NCBI GenBank assembly: GCA_015501605.1 | Contig: JADNRZ010000006.1 | Location: forward strand, 806,001 to 870,000 | DNA length: 64,000 nt | Source: Panaeolus papilionaceus | Taxonomy: Eukaryota; Basidiomycota; Agaricomycetes; Agaricales | Direction: 5' to 3' | Shown here: piece by piece, positions 23,974 to 35,383 of the stretch | Layout of the letters: the number at the start of each line of letters is the position of its first letter | How positions within the stretch are numbered: the stretch's first letter is position 1 | Position numbers and translations under genes: made by a program | The notes under the pieces: generated by a model | What the model was told of the DNA's origin: nothing | The model's database searches: none | The model's input: the letters and a program-made list of their open reading frames with translations, nothing else

Positions 23974-25217
23974 ATGACTGAATGTGATATTTCGCAGAAA
24001 CTGACTCTGAATTCTAGTGTAACACTGTCAACGGGGTACAAGATGCCTTTACTTGGTTTCGGCGTCTATCAAAATTACACGACAAAAGATTCATGTCTAC
24101 AGGCCTTCAAAGCTGGGTACAGGTTCGTACTTTCTCTACGTCTGGTACCCTTTCGACACATCCAGCAATAATAGACACATAGACTCGGCCCAGGTCTACA
24201 AGAACGAAGCGCATGTAGGGCAAGCAGTACATGAGTCGGGTATTGATCGAGGGGAGCTCTTCATCAGTACGTTACCTACTGATAATGTTAGATCGACAGT
24301 TTAAATTGAAAAATGTTGAAATAAGCCACAAAATGTGTCTCGAAAACCCATGGATATGAATCAACGCTCAGAGGAATCGACGATTCTTTGACCAGGATGG
24401 GTTTTGGTTGGCTCTGTCACTCACAGTTGTCAGCTGCTATGCTAATTCACCTGTTGAACAGACTACGTTGATTTGTTCTTGATTCACGATCCATTTTCAG
24501 GGAAGGAAAAGCGACTGGATAGTTATCGAGCACTGCTAGAGGGCCAATCAAAAGGGAAAATTCGAACCGTCGGCGTATCTAATTAGTACGAATGGCCTCA
24601 AACGTAATATCCTTGACATGCCTAATCCTTTTGTAGCGGTGTAAAGCACTTGGAAGAAATCAGAGATGCGGGCTACCCTGCACCTGCCGTCAATCAGATC
24701 GAGGTAGGAAAATATTGTGCAAGTTGTCTTCCCCAACGTTCAATGAATCCGAACAGTTGCACCCTTTCTGCCAGCAGAAAGACATTGTCGACTATTGTCG
24801 AAAAAACCAAATTGTTATACAAGCTTATTGCCCAATTCTAAGAGGCCAGATGGATCATGAAGCTATCACTCGAGTCGCACAGAAGGTGAAGATCTATATC
24901 ACACTGAGAGTTACGGATTCTGAGCGCTGACTTGTATTTAAAAATAATAACAATAGCACAACAGAGAACCTGCGCAGGTTCTGATAAGGTGGTCTCTTCA
25001 ACGGGGGTGGGCGTCCGTTCCTTGCAGTATACTCTCCAACTAATCGACCGTTTTTAAAAGTTTTGTACCATTACCCAAAAGTGCGACACCCTCTCGAATC
25101 CTATCGAACACAAAACTGTACGACTTCCAGCTGGGCTCCGAAGACATGGAAACCCTCAATTCTCTTGATGTGGGGAAGGATGGGGCAATCAGTTGGAATC
25201 CGGTGAACGCACCTTAA
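23974..25217 (+). CDS. Aldo-keto reductase, tandem copy 1
   Basis: NAD(P)H-dependent reductase of carbonyl compounds, cytosolic. The spliced protein is about 290 residues: [25 protein letters not shown] (catalytic Asp and Tyr), [14 protein letters not shown] (catalytic Lys), [16 protein letters not shown] (catalytic His), [70 protein letters not shown] and final SWNPVNAP. The whole active-site tetrad is present. Without splicing, the 3' part looks broken. A 54-base intron at 25007-25060 restores the frame between LQRG and FVPLPKS, so the gene is intact. The second copy lacks this intron. About eight exons. The substrate is not predictable. Confidence 0.9.
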
Positions 25218-25674
25218 GAAGTACAACCCCTATTTCTAGTTTACGGCGATAAGATAAGATTTGTCGACTAGAATGTCGTCATTCGCGGTTCAGTTGTGGT
25301 TTTCCACTCTTCGAAAGTTCCACACAATCCTATACTTGCACACATAAACAATCGAGGCTATAGCCAATCGAATTTGACTTCAAATCCCGGGCTTTGTCAT
25401 TCTTGATTTGAGAACTACTCACCCACAGTATAAAGGTGATATTCTGGTCTCCCTAGTGACTAGGCCACGGCTCTGTCGTCTACCAAGATCTAGAGCTCTA
25501 GGTTTTACTCTCTGCGCAGGGTTTGCTGCAGCTTGTTACAAAGCCCCCTATCCAGGCTCCATACATTTCCGAAACGCCAAGTTCAATTTCCCCTCAAGAA
25601 GACTCGCCTTGCTGAATCGCCTGCTTCTCAATCCTTGTTCACCCTTTCACATACCAGCATCCTGTAACAGTATT
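25218..25674. other. Intergenic between the tandem aldo-keto reductases
   Basis: A 457-base spacer carrying the 3' flank of copy 1 and the promoter/leader of copy 2. An ORF opens at 25408 in frame with copy 2 but has no family similarity before 25675, so it is treated as leader. Confidence 0.45.
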
Positions 25675-26999
25675 ATGACTGCCAGTGGCGGCGCTAAGAT
25701 GCTTTCTCTTGGATCTACTGTGCGACTATCCAGCGGCTATGACATGCCACTGCTTGGGTTTGGCGTCTATCAAAACAACGATGCCAAACCTTCTTGCCTT
25801 GAGGCTTTCAAGGCTGGTTACAAGTGAATACCTACATGCAGATGCACCTCATACGTCCACACTCACGATTTATGACATGCCAACAACAGACACATCGACT
25901 CTGCTCAAATGTATCGCAATGAAGCCCAAGTCGGCGAAGCTGTGCGAGAGTCTGGGATTCCTCGGGACCAATTATTTATCAGTAAGCGCCTCCTTTTCCT
26001 GAATTACCTATCAAGCGACCTCTGACCTTGGAGCGGGTTTAGCAACGAAATGCGCCTCTAGCTCTCATGGTTACGAGTCAACCATCAAAGGAATCGATGC
26101 ATCCCTTGTTCGATTCAAGTTTGGTGAATACGAACCCCTTGGCATAGGCTATGTGGTGCAAAAGTCGCTAACCTACCGCTTTCTTAGACTATATTGATCT
26201 ATTTCTGATCCATGACCCTTTGTCTGGTAAAGCACGTCGTTTGGATACCTACAAGGCTCTTCTAGAAGGAAAGCAGAGTGGTAGAATCAGGACTGTCGGT
26301 GTTTCTAATTAGTCAGTTGGCTTTCATGCTCTCCCAACCCTGAGCTGGATTGCTGATTGTCATTACAACTCACAGTGGCGTCAGACATCTCGAAGAAATC
26401 AGAGATGCGGGATACGAAATGCCTGCTGTTAACCAAATCGAGGTATGTACTTAGGAGCATAGAAAAAGTCTATGAGGAACGTCTTCGTTGTCACTGGCAT
26501 ACGAGAATTTCTTGTGGATCGCTGCCCTCTTCTTGTTTCTGATTTCCTCAGCGCAAAAAACTGACTGTCATAAACCAACGAACGTTTTCAACGTAGCTTC
26601 ACCCACTCTGTCAACAAAAGGACATTGTGGAATATTGCCAACAGAATAGTATCATCGTTCAAGCATACTGCCCAATAATCCGGGGCAAGCTAGATAACCC
26701 CACAATTGTTCAGGTCGCCCAGAAGGTACACCTTTTCTTTACACGAGCCATGCATGGCGACGATTCACAATTGCTTATTTAACCTTCTTTAGCATAAACG
26801 CGATCCTGCCCAGGTGCTCATCAAGTGGTCGCTTCAGCGAGGATTTGTTCCACTTCCCAAGAGTGCAACGCCTTCACGGATTTCCTCAAATGCTCAGGTA
26901 TACGACTTTACTCTTGATGACGATGACATGAAGGCACTGGGTGCGCTCGACCGTGGGGCTGACGGTGCTGTAAGTTGGAACCCAGTAAATTCCGCGTAG
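25675..26999 (+). CDS. Aldo-keto reductase, tandem copy 2
   Basis: Paralogue of the preceding gene in the same orientation, with the same architecture: [128 protein letters not shown] and final SWNPVNSA. All four catalytic residues (Asp, Tyr, Lys, His) are present. Intron positions match copy 1 except that the intron between LQRG and FVPLP is absent. Start placed at 25675 ([13 protein letters not shown]), which aligns with the start of copy 1; the open frame extends 89 codons upstream without resemblance. Confidence 0.92.
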
Positions 27000-27620
27000 G
27001 GCATGCCCGTGCGTGTCTTTGCATGATAGGAGAAACACCTTTGCATGAATTAAGAAAGGGAAATGTTGCTTACCGCTGCTGCGGGCATGAGAATTATTGC
27101 GATATTCTGGTCGGAAACATGGGATTTTGGGGTGATGAGAGTCGACTATCTATTTATGTTTCGATGATATAGATAGAAACATCAAGGTCGCGAGAGTAGA
27201 CTGAAAACTCAACATTAGAGCAGAAAACATAAGAAAACATCTATATGTACAGGTAGCAATACAAGCAAATGTGTTAGAAAGCAAAAAAAAAGAAAAAGAG
27301 AAGGCAGTTGATAGGATGTGACAATTATAATTATAACAACGAAAGGGTATAGTAATGTGATACTTTCTGTGGTTCTTGATATGCGAAGAATGAAATCATG
27401 CCAGGAGTGTCATCGTAAGTTCATACAATGAATGGTAAGCAGCAGTCGAGGAGTCCTGTCAGCTGGGAATAAGCGTCCTGAGTGGCGGCGCACGTTGGGG
27501 CCGAGTGGGACGTTTCCGACTTTCTGATTCGGTTATGCCAAATATGTAGCACCAGGAAAACCTGATAAAAGTGCAAGTGCGAGTGCGAATGCCATAAAAT
27601 GCATGTAGTTGTCACTGTCG
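27000..27620. other. Intergenic, convergent 3' flanks
   Basis: 621 bases between the stops of reductase 2 and the DUF6533 gene. Contains an A-rich run near 27283-27300; no gene or repeat recognised. Confidence 0.45.
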
Positions 27621-29148
27621 TTAAGCCCCGAGTGAAAGTGTAGATATCTGAGAACGTTCTGTGCGCCTGCCAAGATGGGAGTATTGGGGTTCGGTCGATG
27701 TTGCGAGTTCGTAGAATTCTGTAAGAGGTGGTTGAGCTGATTGTGATTCAAACAATTGTGTTGTAAATTGGATGTTGGTGTCGGTGCGTCGGCCATTACT
27801 TGTGCGAGTAGCTGTATCCAATGTGCCATTCGCTAGCTTGTTGATGTTGAGTAGAATACGGTAACCCTGATGGGCAGACGTTTTAGAGGCATGGTAATGA
27901 GCAGGAAACAAAAAAAATCACTCACTGAAAAAGAGAAGGCCGTCAAAAGCCATCTGATTCGACCATTAGTTCCGGTGAATAAAAGTTATAGTCGAGGTAT
28001 ATCTCACGCGTATAAAACGCCAGAGCAGGCTTTGTTGGACAGCAAGAACAAGAATCCTTGAGCTGCGTATACGCCTAAAGGCAGATAATGAGATATGTGC
28101 AGTTTATATTGATGAAGGTGCTGGTTTACCGAACAAGAGGAAGAATGCCCATGTACCATCCCTAGCTAGTAGGACAATGAGGGGCACGTCGCCCCATCCA
28201 GAACGCGCAGCTTGAAGAAATTTGAATAGGGTGATTATAAATAGGAAGGTCTGGAAAGCAATAGCCGATGCGCTATGCATTGATATTAGTCTGTGAGGGA
28301 ACCTTCGAGTCGATCAGTGAAATCACTTACCCGTAAATTATCAGGCTGTGGGGATAGCTTAAAACAAGGCATACGTGGTCGTACGTGATCTTGGGCAATG
28401 AAATAACTAGACCTATTATCATTCCGATGACTTCGAGAATAAAACAGCCAAAAACTAGCATCCGCATAGGGCTGTTGCCGTGGTATAGAGCGTGAACTAT
28501 TTGATATTCGATCAGTTCAAGGACGACATTTGGCCGAGAAGACGCCTGCTTACTTCTTAGAATGAGGATTGTGTCCACCAGCGTGACAATAACTGCGACG
28601 GCAGTACCTTGAAATATTTGCCAGATGTAGCAGTCATGGGATGTGAAATGAAATTGGGGCGTTAATTCTGTGCCTATGAAAAGGATGGATCTGGCACATC
28701 AAAGGGTAGACGATGAGTATCTGGCTCGCGACAATAATTGGGGCATTTACATATGGACAAGAACTGGAATGTAACGAACGAGGAAGTACACAATCTTCGT
28801 GTATGAGATAGAACGGCTGTTACGGTCAATATGTCAGAACGTCTTTTCAAACAGCTTGCCGGGAGAGTAGCGTACGGCCAAATGAGATTGACCTTTCAAA
28901 CAGTAAGCAATTGCTAGAAAGGGTGAAGGAGGGTTTCTCGCACCTCATCATCCATTGTTATAAGGATATCCCATACCAAAAAAGCCAGAGCCGCAACTTG
29001 TCAGAGGTAAGATAAAATGGAATCACGAACTTGACCCAGATAACCTACCAGATGACCGATTCACCACCTGCGCCCCAACTGCAGCTTCGACAGTCGCATA
29101 TGGAATATATTGCGTTTCATTGCCGTTTAATCGAGGCAGAAGATACAT
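27621..29148 (-). CDS. DUF6533-type multi-pass membrane protein
   Basis: Member of a large Agaricomycete family of seven-helix-like membrane proteins of unknown function. The spliced N-terminus MYLLPRLNGNETQYI leads to AALAFLVWDILITMDDEV, then RSISYTKIVYFLVRYIPVL, the hallmark DUF6533 block. It continues with IFQGTAVAVIVTLVDTILIL, HALYHGNSPMRM, helices to SLIIYGASAIAF, and GVYAAQGFLFLL. The C-terminal tail is polar (RTSNGRRTDTNIQF) and ends STLSLGA. At least nine exons, all with usable GT-AG sites. No catalytic motif is visible; membership is firm but function unknown. Some small exon borders in the C-terminal half are less certain. Confidence 0.82.
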
Positions 29149-30204
29149 CGACAGGATAGTGACTATTCTGCGTGCATCCACCGCGGTACGAACAAAGAAC
29201 AGCTACGAGAGGTATGATGACTAGACCCCTGTGTGGGTACCTGAGTATGACACCAACAGAACACGGCACCGAAGCACTAGAAGGCAGTGGTGGGGGCAAA
29301 GAGTTCTAAATGCTCTAGGGCAACGCGTCCTGACCACAACCAGGAAAGAAGTGAAGAACAAAGGAACGCGGGAGCCGCAACATCCAGCTGCAGGTATGTT
29401 GTTCTTCTCCATCACAGGGCTCTAAAATATCCGGCGCGCGCGAAAGTGAGATGTAGTTATTGGCCACATTATCCCCAGAAACTTCTCAAGCACTTGACAC
29501 CCTTTACATTTGATGCCCCTTGACCTGGGCAGCAAGTTCCCCTCCGTGTGTAGGTTATAACTGATCAAGAAAAACGCCGAAGTTCCAGCATAAAAATACA
29601 GACACTTTCTCTGTGTATATTCCTGCAGTGGGGTGGCAGTGTCAGTTCGAACTTCGAGGGCCATACCGACCTTATTTTGACGTCCAATAATTTTCAGTGC
29701 TGGGCAGCCAAATCTTGTCCTGTTCAGTGTTGGCGTTATGGAATGTTATGCTCTTCACCCAGTGAGGAGACAAACAGGATTTTGTTGGTTGCGAAAAATT
29801 CCACTGGTTGACATGGTCGTCAAGATTACCGACCCATATCAAGTATTTCTTCCGAAGGCCTCATAGTACCTGTGAGTATATTCAAAACCCAGTAACGATA
29901 TCGTAAAAGAACTGGTATAAATTCATTCTGCCATCTACGGTTTACAAAAACTTACAACTTTGAGTTTAGATTTAATGGTCCCTTAGAACTAAAGGAATCG
30001 TAGCTGCCAGAGCTATATCATTGCTAAATATATAATGGGCGAGAGGCCAGATGCAAAATATTGATGACATGTAGACTACACATAGACAAGATGACGAATA
30101 GACAAGTAGAGTAAGAGAGGAATGAGGGGCTCTGGGAAAGTGAGCGATGAAAACTGAAACAGCAATGTCAATAGCATATACCTATGTTACAAGAAAAGGA
30201 AAGT
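29149..30204. other. Intergenic, no gene seen
   Basis: About 1.06 kb between the start of the DUF6533 gene and the BUD4 stop. Short ORFs of 60-80 codons on both strands around 29120-29660 overlap each other and carry no motif. No tRNA, repeat or transposase remnant was identified. Confidence 0.45.
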
Positions 30205-33200
30205 CTAGCGGAACGGTGGTCTGCCTGAGGCATGAGTAGGGGGGCCTTGAGGATGGGGTATTGATTGCTGAGCTGCGGTCATACGCCTAGAAATTTCTTC
30301 CTGGCGCTGCCAAAGAAGTTCAGCCCATAGGGGGTGAGGGGGGATGTGTCCAACTAATGCACGCAGCACTTCAAGCCTACAGGTGAACGGTTATAATGTG
30401 AAGCAGTCACCGGGCATAAATCTACGCACCATCGATACTTTTCCTCGTCCGTATCAGCGAAAAAGATAATGTCTTGGTTATCAGGGAAAACAAGGCGGAA
30501 TGATCTTTCGACACCATACATATCGTCGTCGTCCATGAAACGACTGCCCATGGGGGAGCCGGGACTGCGAGCTCTGCGGGCTTCCTGATCGTCAATAACA
30601 TCGATAGCCTTCTTGAGGTCAATTGTCGCGGTTGCCTTCTTGGTAACATCGTTAAATGCTACAAGGTTGGCGCCAATAAGACGCAGTTGGCGACGACGCC
30701 ATGTCTGGAGGGGTTGTAAGTATATCATCCAACCCGGACATATACTCAATTGAACTCACAATACAATCGCCGCCACTTTGTGTCAATGTTCCTTGGAAGT
30801 AGGTAACCTTGTGCCAGTTGATGTGCCGCAGACCTCGATGGCATTCTTCAAGGCTTTGAGGAAGCTGTTCTTGAGGAATGCCAGGTAATGGCGGCAGACG
30901 GAACATCTGGAGGACAATTTCTCCCACTTCTAGGGTGGAGAATTTACCACCAATCTCGACGCGTTGACCGATCAAGGGATAGCTGGTCTCAAACAAGCGC
31001 ATGTCACACCTGGCCGCCACATCTTTGAAGGAAATAAAAGCTCGGGCAAGGGTACCATCAGGTTTGAGATGACGAGCCAAGTTTTCGGGTAAACGATGAA
31101 CTGGCTGAGGCTGCACTTGAACGGGGCGCGGCACTGGTACGATCTTCTCCTTAGATTTCTTCGGTGAAGAAGAAAAGAAGCTGCGCATAACGCCTGATTT
31201 GACGGGGATTGAATGGACGACAGGTGGAGGAGGAGGAGGAGGGGTTGCGACTGCAGCTGGAGGAGCCGATACAGCCTTGAATTGCGCGATGATATGGGGG
31301 TCTCTCCGAACTTTGAGGGTCAACGTAAATTCTAGTTTGCTATGCTCAATTCTGTGTGTATGTCGAATAAGCTTGGAACAAGGGTGAGAACAGGAGGTGG
31401 ACATACAACTCGAATTCCTGTTCAATACGACAATTCTCCGACAACTGGCATTCTGGAGTGGTGACGAAGTGAATACCATTGTTTAGCGTGCATGTAACGG
31501 CTGTAGGTTGCTGAGGCACAGGAAGATTCATGCCACGGACACCCAGGACTGTTGAGGAGTCGAATAAGATTTAAATAATTTAAAAAGTACAATTGCCACC
31601 TACCCTTCACAAAGACTTTGCCGTATGCTTTACCTTTCTCCTGAGCACGATATTCACGGATTTGCTTCGCATATTCATTCTGAGGTAAGAGACTATGAGC
31701 TAAATTATGAGAGTTATCCTTGAACTTCCATACCATATCGGACGGTCTGCGTACTGCTCGCCACGCTCGACCAGTATTTAAGTCACCAGCTCCATTGGAA
31801 TGCGAAACCTGTTCGTTTGACGAGGACGCGTATATAGTTGTTTCACGTTCACGAACGTGGTACGTCTGCGCGAAAGAAAATGAGTATAAAATGTATTCAC
31901 TTGGTGCACGCAAAAGAGCATACCGTCTTCGTAGGAGCTTCCACGAGCTTCTGCAGCTCCTTTTCGATGCTATCCGCTAACTCGTCTTCTCCCCCGACGC
32001 TGGGCGGCATATCTAGTAAGGCCTCACCACGACGTTTGGCGCCGCCACCCAACACTTCGGCATCACCTGTACTCATACTGCGCCTTCGACTTGGCCGACC
32101 AACCCCTAGGTGCTTTTGGGTTTGACCCCGCGGGGCCGGCATTTCGTCCTCACTGTCCTCGTCGACTTGGCGTGCGTCCCGCCTCTTTTCGAGGATCAAT
32201 TGCTCCCGAGTGTGGATGTTATCTTTTGGCGGAACAGGCGGAGGCGGGATCGATATCGTGGAGGCTCCACTAACGGAGCGGCTGATAATCCCATGCGCCT
32301 CGTTATGTTGGAGCAGAGCAGAGTCAGTGGCAGCACGCTCTAGCACTCGGGGGTTGGCCTTGCTGTAGTCGATAGGTGATGCGTGTTCCCTGGACTGGTC
32401 ACACGATACGTCGCCGTCCTCCGTCATCGAATCGTCTGGTCGGACTCCAGCCCCAGCAACGTCCTCCATCAATCGGTCAAGGGCACTCTTCATGTCCATG
32501 TCGACGTCAACATGGCCCACCTTCATGCTCGAATTGGTGTCGTCAATAGCCGAGTGATGTTGTTCTGCATGAGGGGCCATGATAGTGTCCTTAGAATCGA
32601 TGGACACTGTCTCAGAATCTGCTGAGGGGAGGGCCAATCCGCCGATACTGAATTTACTGCCGAAATCGAACTGGAGCCTCTGATTTGATTCCAACATGCC
32701 AAACTCTCGTGCTTGGGAGTCCTCCTCCATAGTGGGAGACAATGAAGAGAAGCCCAAATTTCGTTTCTCGACGGTTTGAACAATAGCCGTTTCCGTGCTG
32801 AAGTCAGTTTGAGTTGTCAAGACGGAAAGTCGGTCACGGTCCTTGTCAGATGGGTCAAGAAGATTGTCAGGCTGTTCGGGGGTAGGACGTCGGAACGATC
32901 TGGGACTAGAATAAGGTGATCCTCGGTCTGGAATAGGACTGGCAGAATTACGCTGCATCAGCCTTCTGTGAACTTCTGCTCGACTGATACGTTCACGGCT
33001 GGTACTCTTCGTCAAAGGATGTCCCGGAACTCCAAGTAGAGGGGAAGCCGAGCGCGAAGCAGGAGATTCGTAATGGAAAATCGTCTTTGGGCCACCAGTT
33101 GAGACCTCTGATGGAGGCAATAGGGCGCGTCCAGATAACTGCAATGACTCTAACACCTAAAAATATTGATTGAGCATTATCGTGATATATGACCGCAACA

Positions 33201-35019
33201 AGATAGCCATACCTCGTTGCAGTCCTTTTCGCTTGCCAAAGCAGAGAGGTTAATCTCCGAATTGCCTATTGAAATATTCCCAATACTCGAGTGATGTGAA
33301 TCATCCGACGAGTCATCGCTCTCGCTCTTGAACTCAGAGAGAGCTGATTCATCTTGAAGTTGAGGTGCAAATGGATCGATGCTCAAGTTGGCACTAGTTC
33401 CTGCGAATTGCTCGATAGAAGCAGCTGTGAAAAAGAGTCAAATATGGTTCGATTATATTGAGACAAACCATACCGGTCGCGAGATCGAATTTGGGTACCA
33501 AACTATCGGATCTGGGAGATGCGGTAGAGGAGCCATGTTTCGCAGGCGAAGGGCTGACAGGCAATTTGTCGACGGCCGAATCAACTTCCTCATCGCGCTG
33601 TTCTTCACGAGCGCGCTTGACCCGGTCAATGTGACTGGAGCGACCAAGGGGCGGTGTGCTATGGCGAATGGCGGGTGATCGCCTTGGTGGAGTTGCAGGC
33701 GGGCCGAGTGGTGACGCACTGGTAGGTAAACCAAGGTTGAATGGAAAACTCGATGGACTCTGGGAAGTTGTACCGTCCTGGGCAGGGGAATGGGTGGGGG
33801 AAAAGTGAGGTGGTTGCTGCGTGCGGGGAGAGTGGTTGTCTTGATGTTGTAAAAATCGTTCTACATGATGGCTGCGCCCAAAGGGGACGCCGTCTTCCGT
33901 TTCCAAGTCGGTTGGAAGGTCACCACGTTTTGTGGGTGTGTCGGGATTACTTGTAACACTAATGTCCGCTAGGGATGGAGCATTGGAGAAAAACATCTGC
34001 TCAACGATGCCCGTAATGCTAGCATCTGGGTCAGATAGAAGAGAAGGACCAATCGGGTTGACCCCTGAATCAGAGAGCTGAATGCTCTCGTAGGATAAAT
34101 CGTCTTGCATGTCGTGATCATGATGGTCGTGAATAATGTTCTGTGGAGAAGGATAAAAAAGATCGTTGTTGGATTCGTGGCTCGTGTTGGGGTCGTCATC
34201 TTCTTCATCTTCAACAGCGTTCTCGTCATACTCCATAGACTCATCCCTGTCGAATTCCAAGACATCGCAGCGCTCATGGAATGTTACCTTCCTCCTCTCG
34301 ATCTTGGGGCCACCGCTCAGCCGGGGGCCATGCATCCTCCGTGAAACAAGAGCGGAGCGCCCAGGAGAGGGACCTTTGTTGGTTTGTGTGGAAGGCGTTG
34401 GGAGCTGTGATGGGCGAGGTGGGGTTGAAGTATGGGTTGTGGGAATTGAGGATGGTAATGGAGGTACAGCAGGGGAAGGTCGGGCAGCCCTGGTATTCGA
34501 GACAGGGGCAAATTGATGAGATCTGAATGGACTCTTCGTGACTGGTTCCTTCTCAATAAGGCCCTGAAAAGTCTTGCTTTGGGTACGCTCGCGCTTCGAA
34601 GCAAAAGGGCGATCGTTCTCATCATCACCCATCTCATGCATAGAGACAGGTCTCGGGCGCTTCTCTCCGGAAACTCGACGAGTAGGAAAGGTAACTGGGG
34701 TAGATCTTGAAGGGGTGGCTGGTGTAGGTATCTGAGACTTAAAGGGTGATTTCGAAACCAAATTATTTGTATGAACATGACGATAACTCGAGGAAGTCCT
34801 GCGAGCTACTATAGGTCCCCCAGGACGACTTTCCGAGTCCCTTTTCGAGATTCGTAGCGGTGATGTTATAGAGCCATTACTGCTAGATGAAGCGAGACTG
34901 CTGCTTGGTTGAGGTGTAGAATTCCAACCCATTCCTGATTCTCGAAGAATAGACGACTTGATGGGATCGGGAGAATTAGACAGTAAACGGTCCTTGAGCG
35001 AGACTTTACGAGACGCCAT
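30205..35019 (-). CDS. BUD4: Bud4/anillin-like cytokinesis and site-selection protein with C-terminal PH domain
   Basis: Septin-associated scaffold of the Bud4/anillin family acting at the septum or bud neck. The protein is about 1,480 residues in eight or nine exons. The N-terminal two thirds are Ser/Pro-rich and disordered, starting RKVSLKDRLLSNSPDP. The C-terminal third matches yeast Bud4 in order: KVFVKVLGVRGMNLPVPQQ, NNGIHFVTTPECQLSEN, FELTLTLKV-type strands, LKPDGTLARAFISFKD, TYFQGTLTQSGGDC, then a PH domain TWRRRQLRLIGANLVAFND...SFRLVFPDNQDIIFFADTDEEKYRW. After the last intron the tail ends GRPPFR. A polyproline run of seven (near 31210-31230) sits in the anillin-homology region. Large ORFs here are exons of one gene, since each joins the next at consensus splice sites. 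Confidence 0.85.
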
Positions 35020-35191
35020 GAGTGTTTACCGTAGTACTCAGTGGCGTAGACGCAAAAAAAATATTAAGAGCTGAAGGAAGAGGGTGAAGGGGAGATAGTG
35101 GTGGTGGGGAAAAGAGAACCTTGTGTCCTGTGGCAGTCAACAAACACATCCTCGTGGGAATTACCAAGCTCCAAGGTTCATTTCGCGTCTG

Positions 35192-35199
35192 TCACGTGA
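35192..35199. promoter_or_regulatory. E-box palindrome TCACGTGA
   Basis: Perfect 8-base palindrome with CACGTG core, the class bound by bHLH factors such as Cbf1/Pho4. Binding is inferred from sequence only. Confidence 0.4.
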
Positions 35200-35226
35200 T
35201 GGCGTATGAATGTTCGGAGCACTTAC

Positions 35227-35238
35227 GCTGACGTCAGC
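35227..35238. promoter_or_regulatory. CRE-like 12-base palindrome GCTGACGTCAGC
   Basis: Perfect palindrome containing TGACGTCA, the bZIP (ATF/CREB-type) site, 146 bases upstream of the PEX5 start. Site function is inferred. Confidence 0.4.
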
Positions 35239-35383
35239 AATGAGATATCAGATGTATGATGACCCGGTAACATGCGGACCGACTCTAAACCCGCACTGGT
35301 ATCCGCTCTCTTTCTCTCTTTTCTCTCATAAAAATCAGAATTTAAATTCATTTCGTTCTATCCAAGCTTCATTCTTAACCACC

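Larger units (their letters stand above)
35020..35383. promoter_or_regulatory. Divergent promoter region BUD4 / PEX5
   Basis: A 364-base spacer between two divergent starts. It contains a TCACGTGA palindrome (35192-35199) and a 12-base palindrome with a TGACGTCA core (35227-35238), then an AT-rich, CT-containing leader before the PEX5 ATG. Confidence 0.55.

Noticed and set aside
24961..25217. Aldo-keto reductase copy 1 read as a pseudogene with a broken 3' end
   Set aside because: A 54-base intron restores the complete conserved C-terminus, so it was called intact.
31897..35019. BUD4 region as two or three separate genes
   Set aside because: The large ORFs join at consensus splice sites and together follow the Bud4 domain order.
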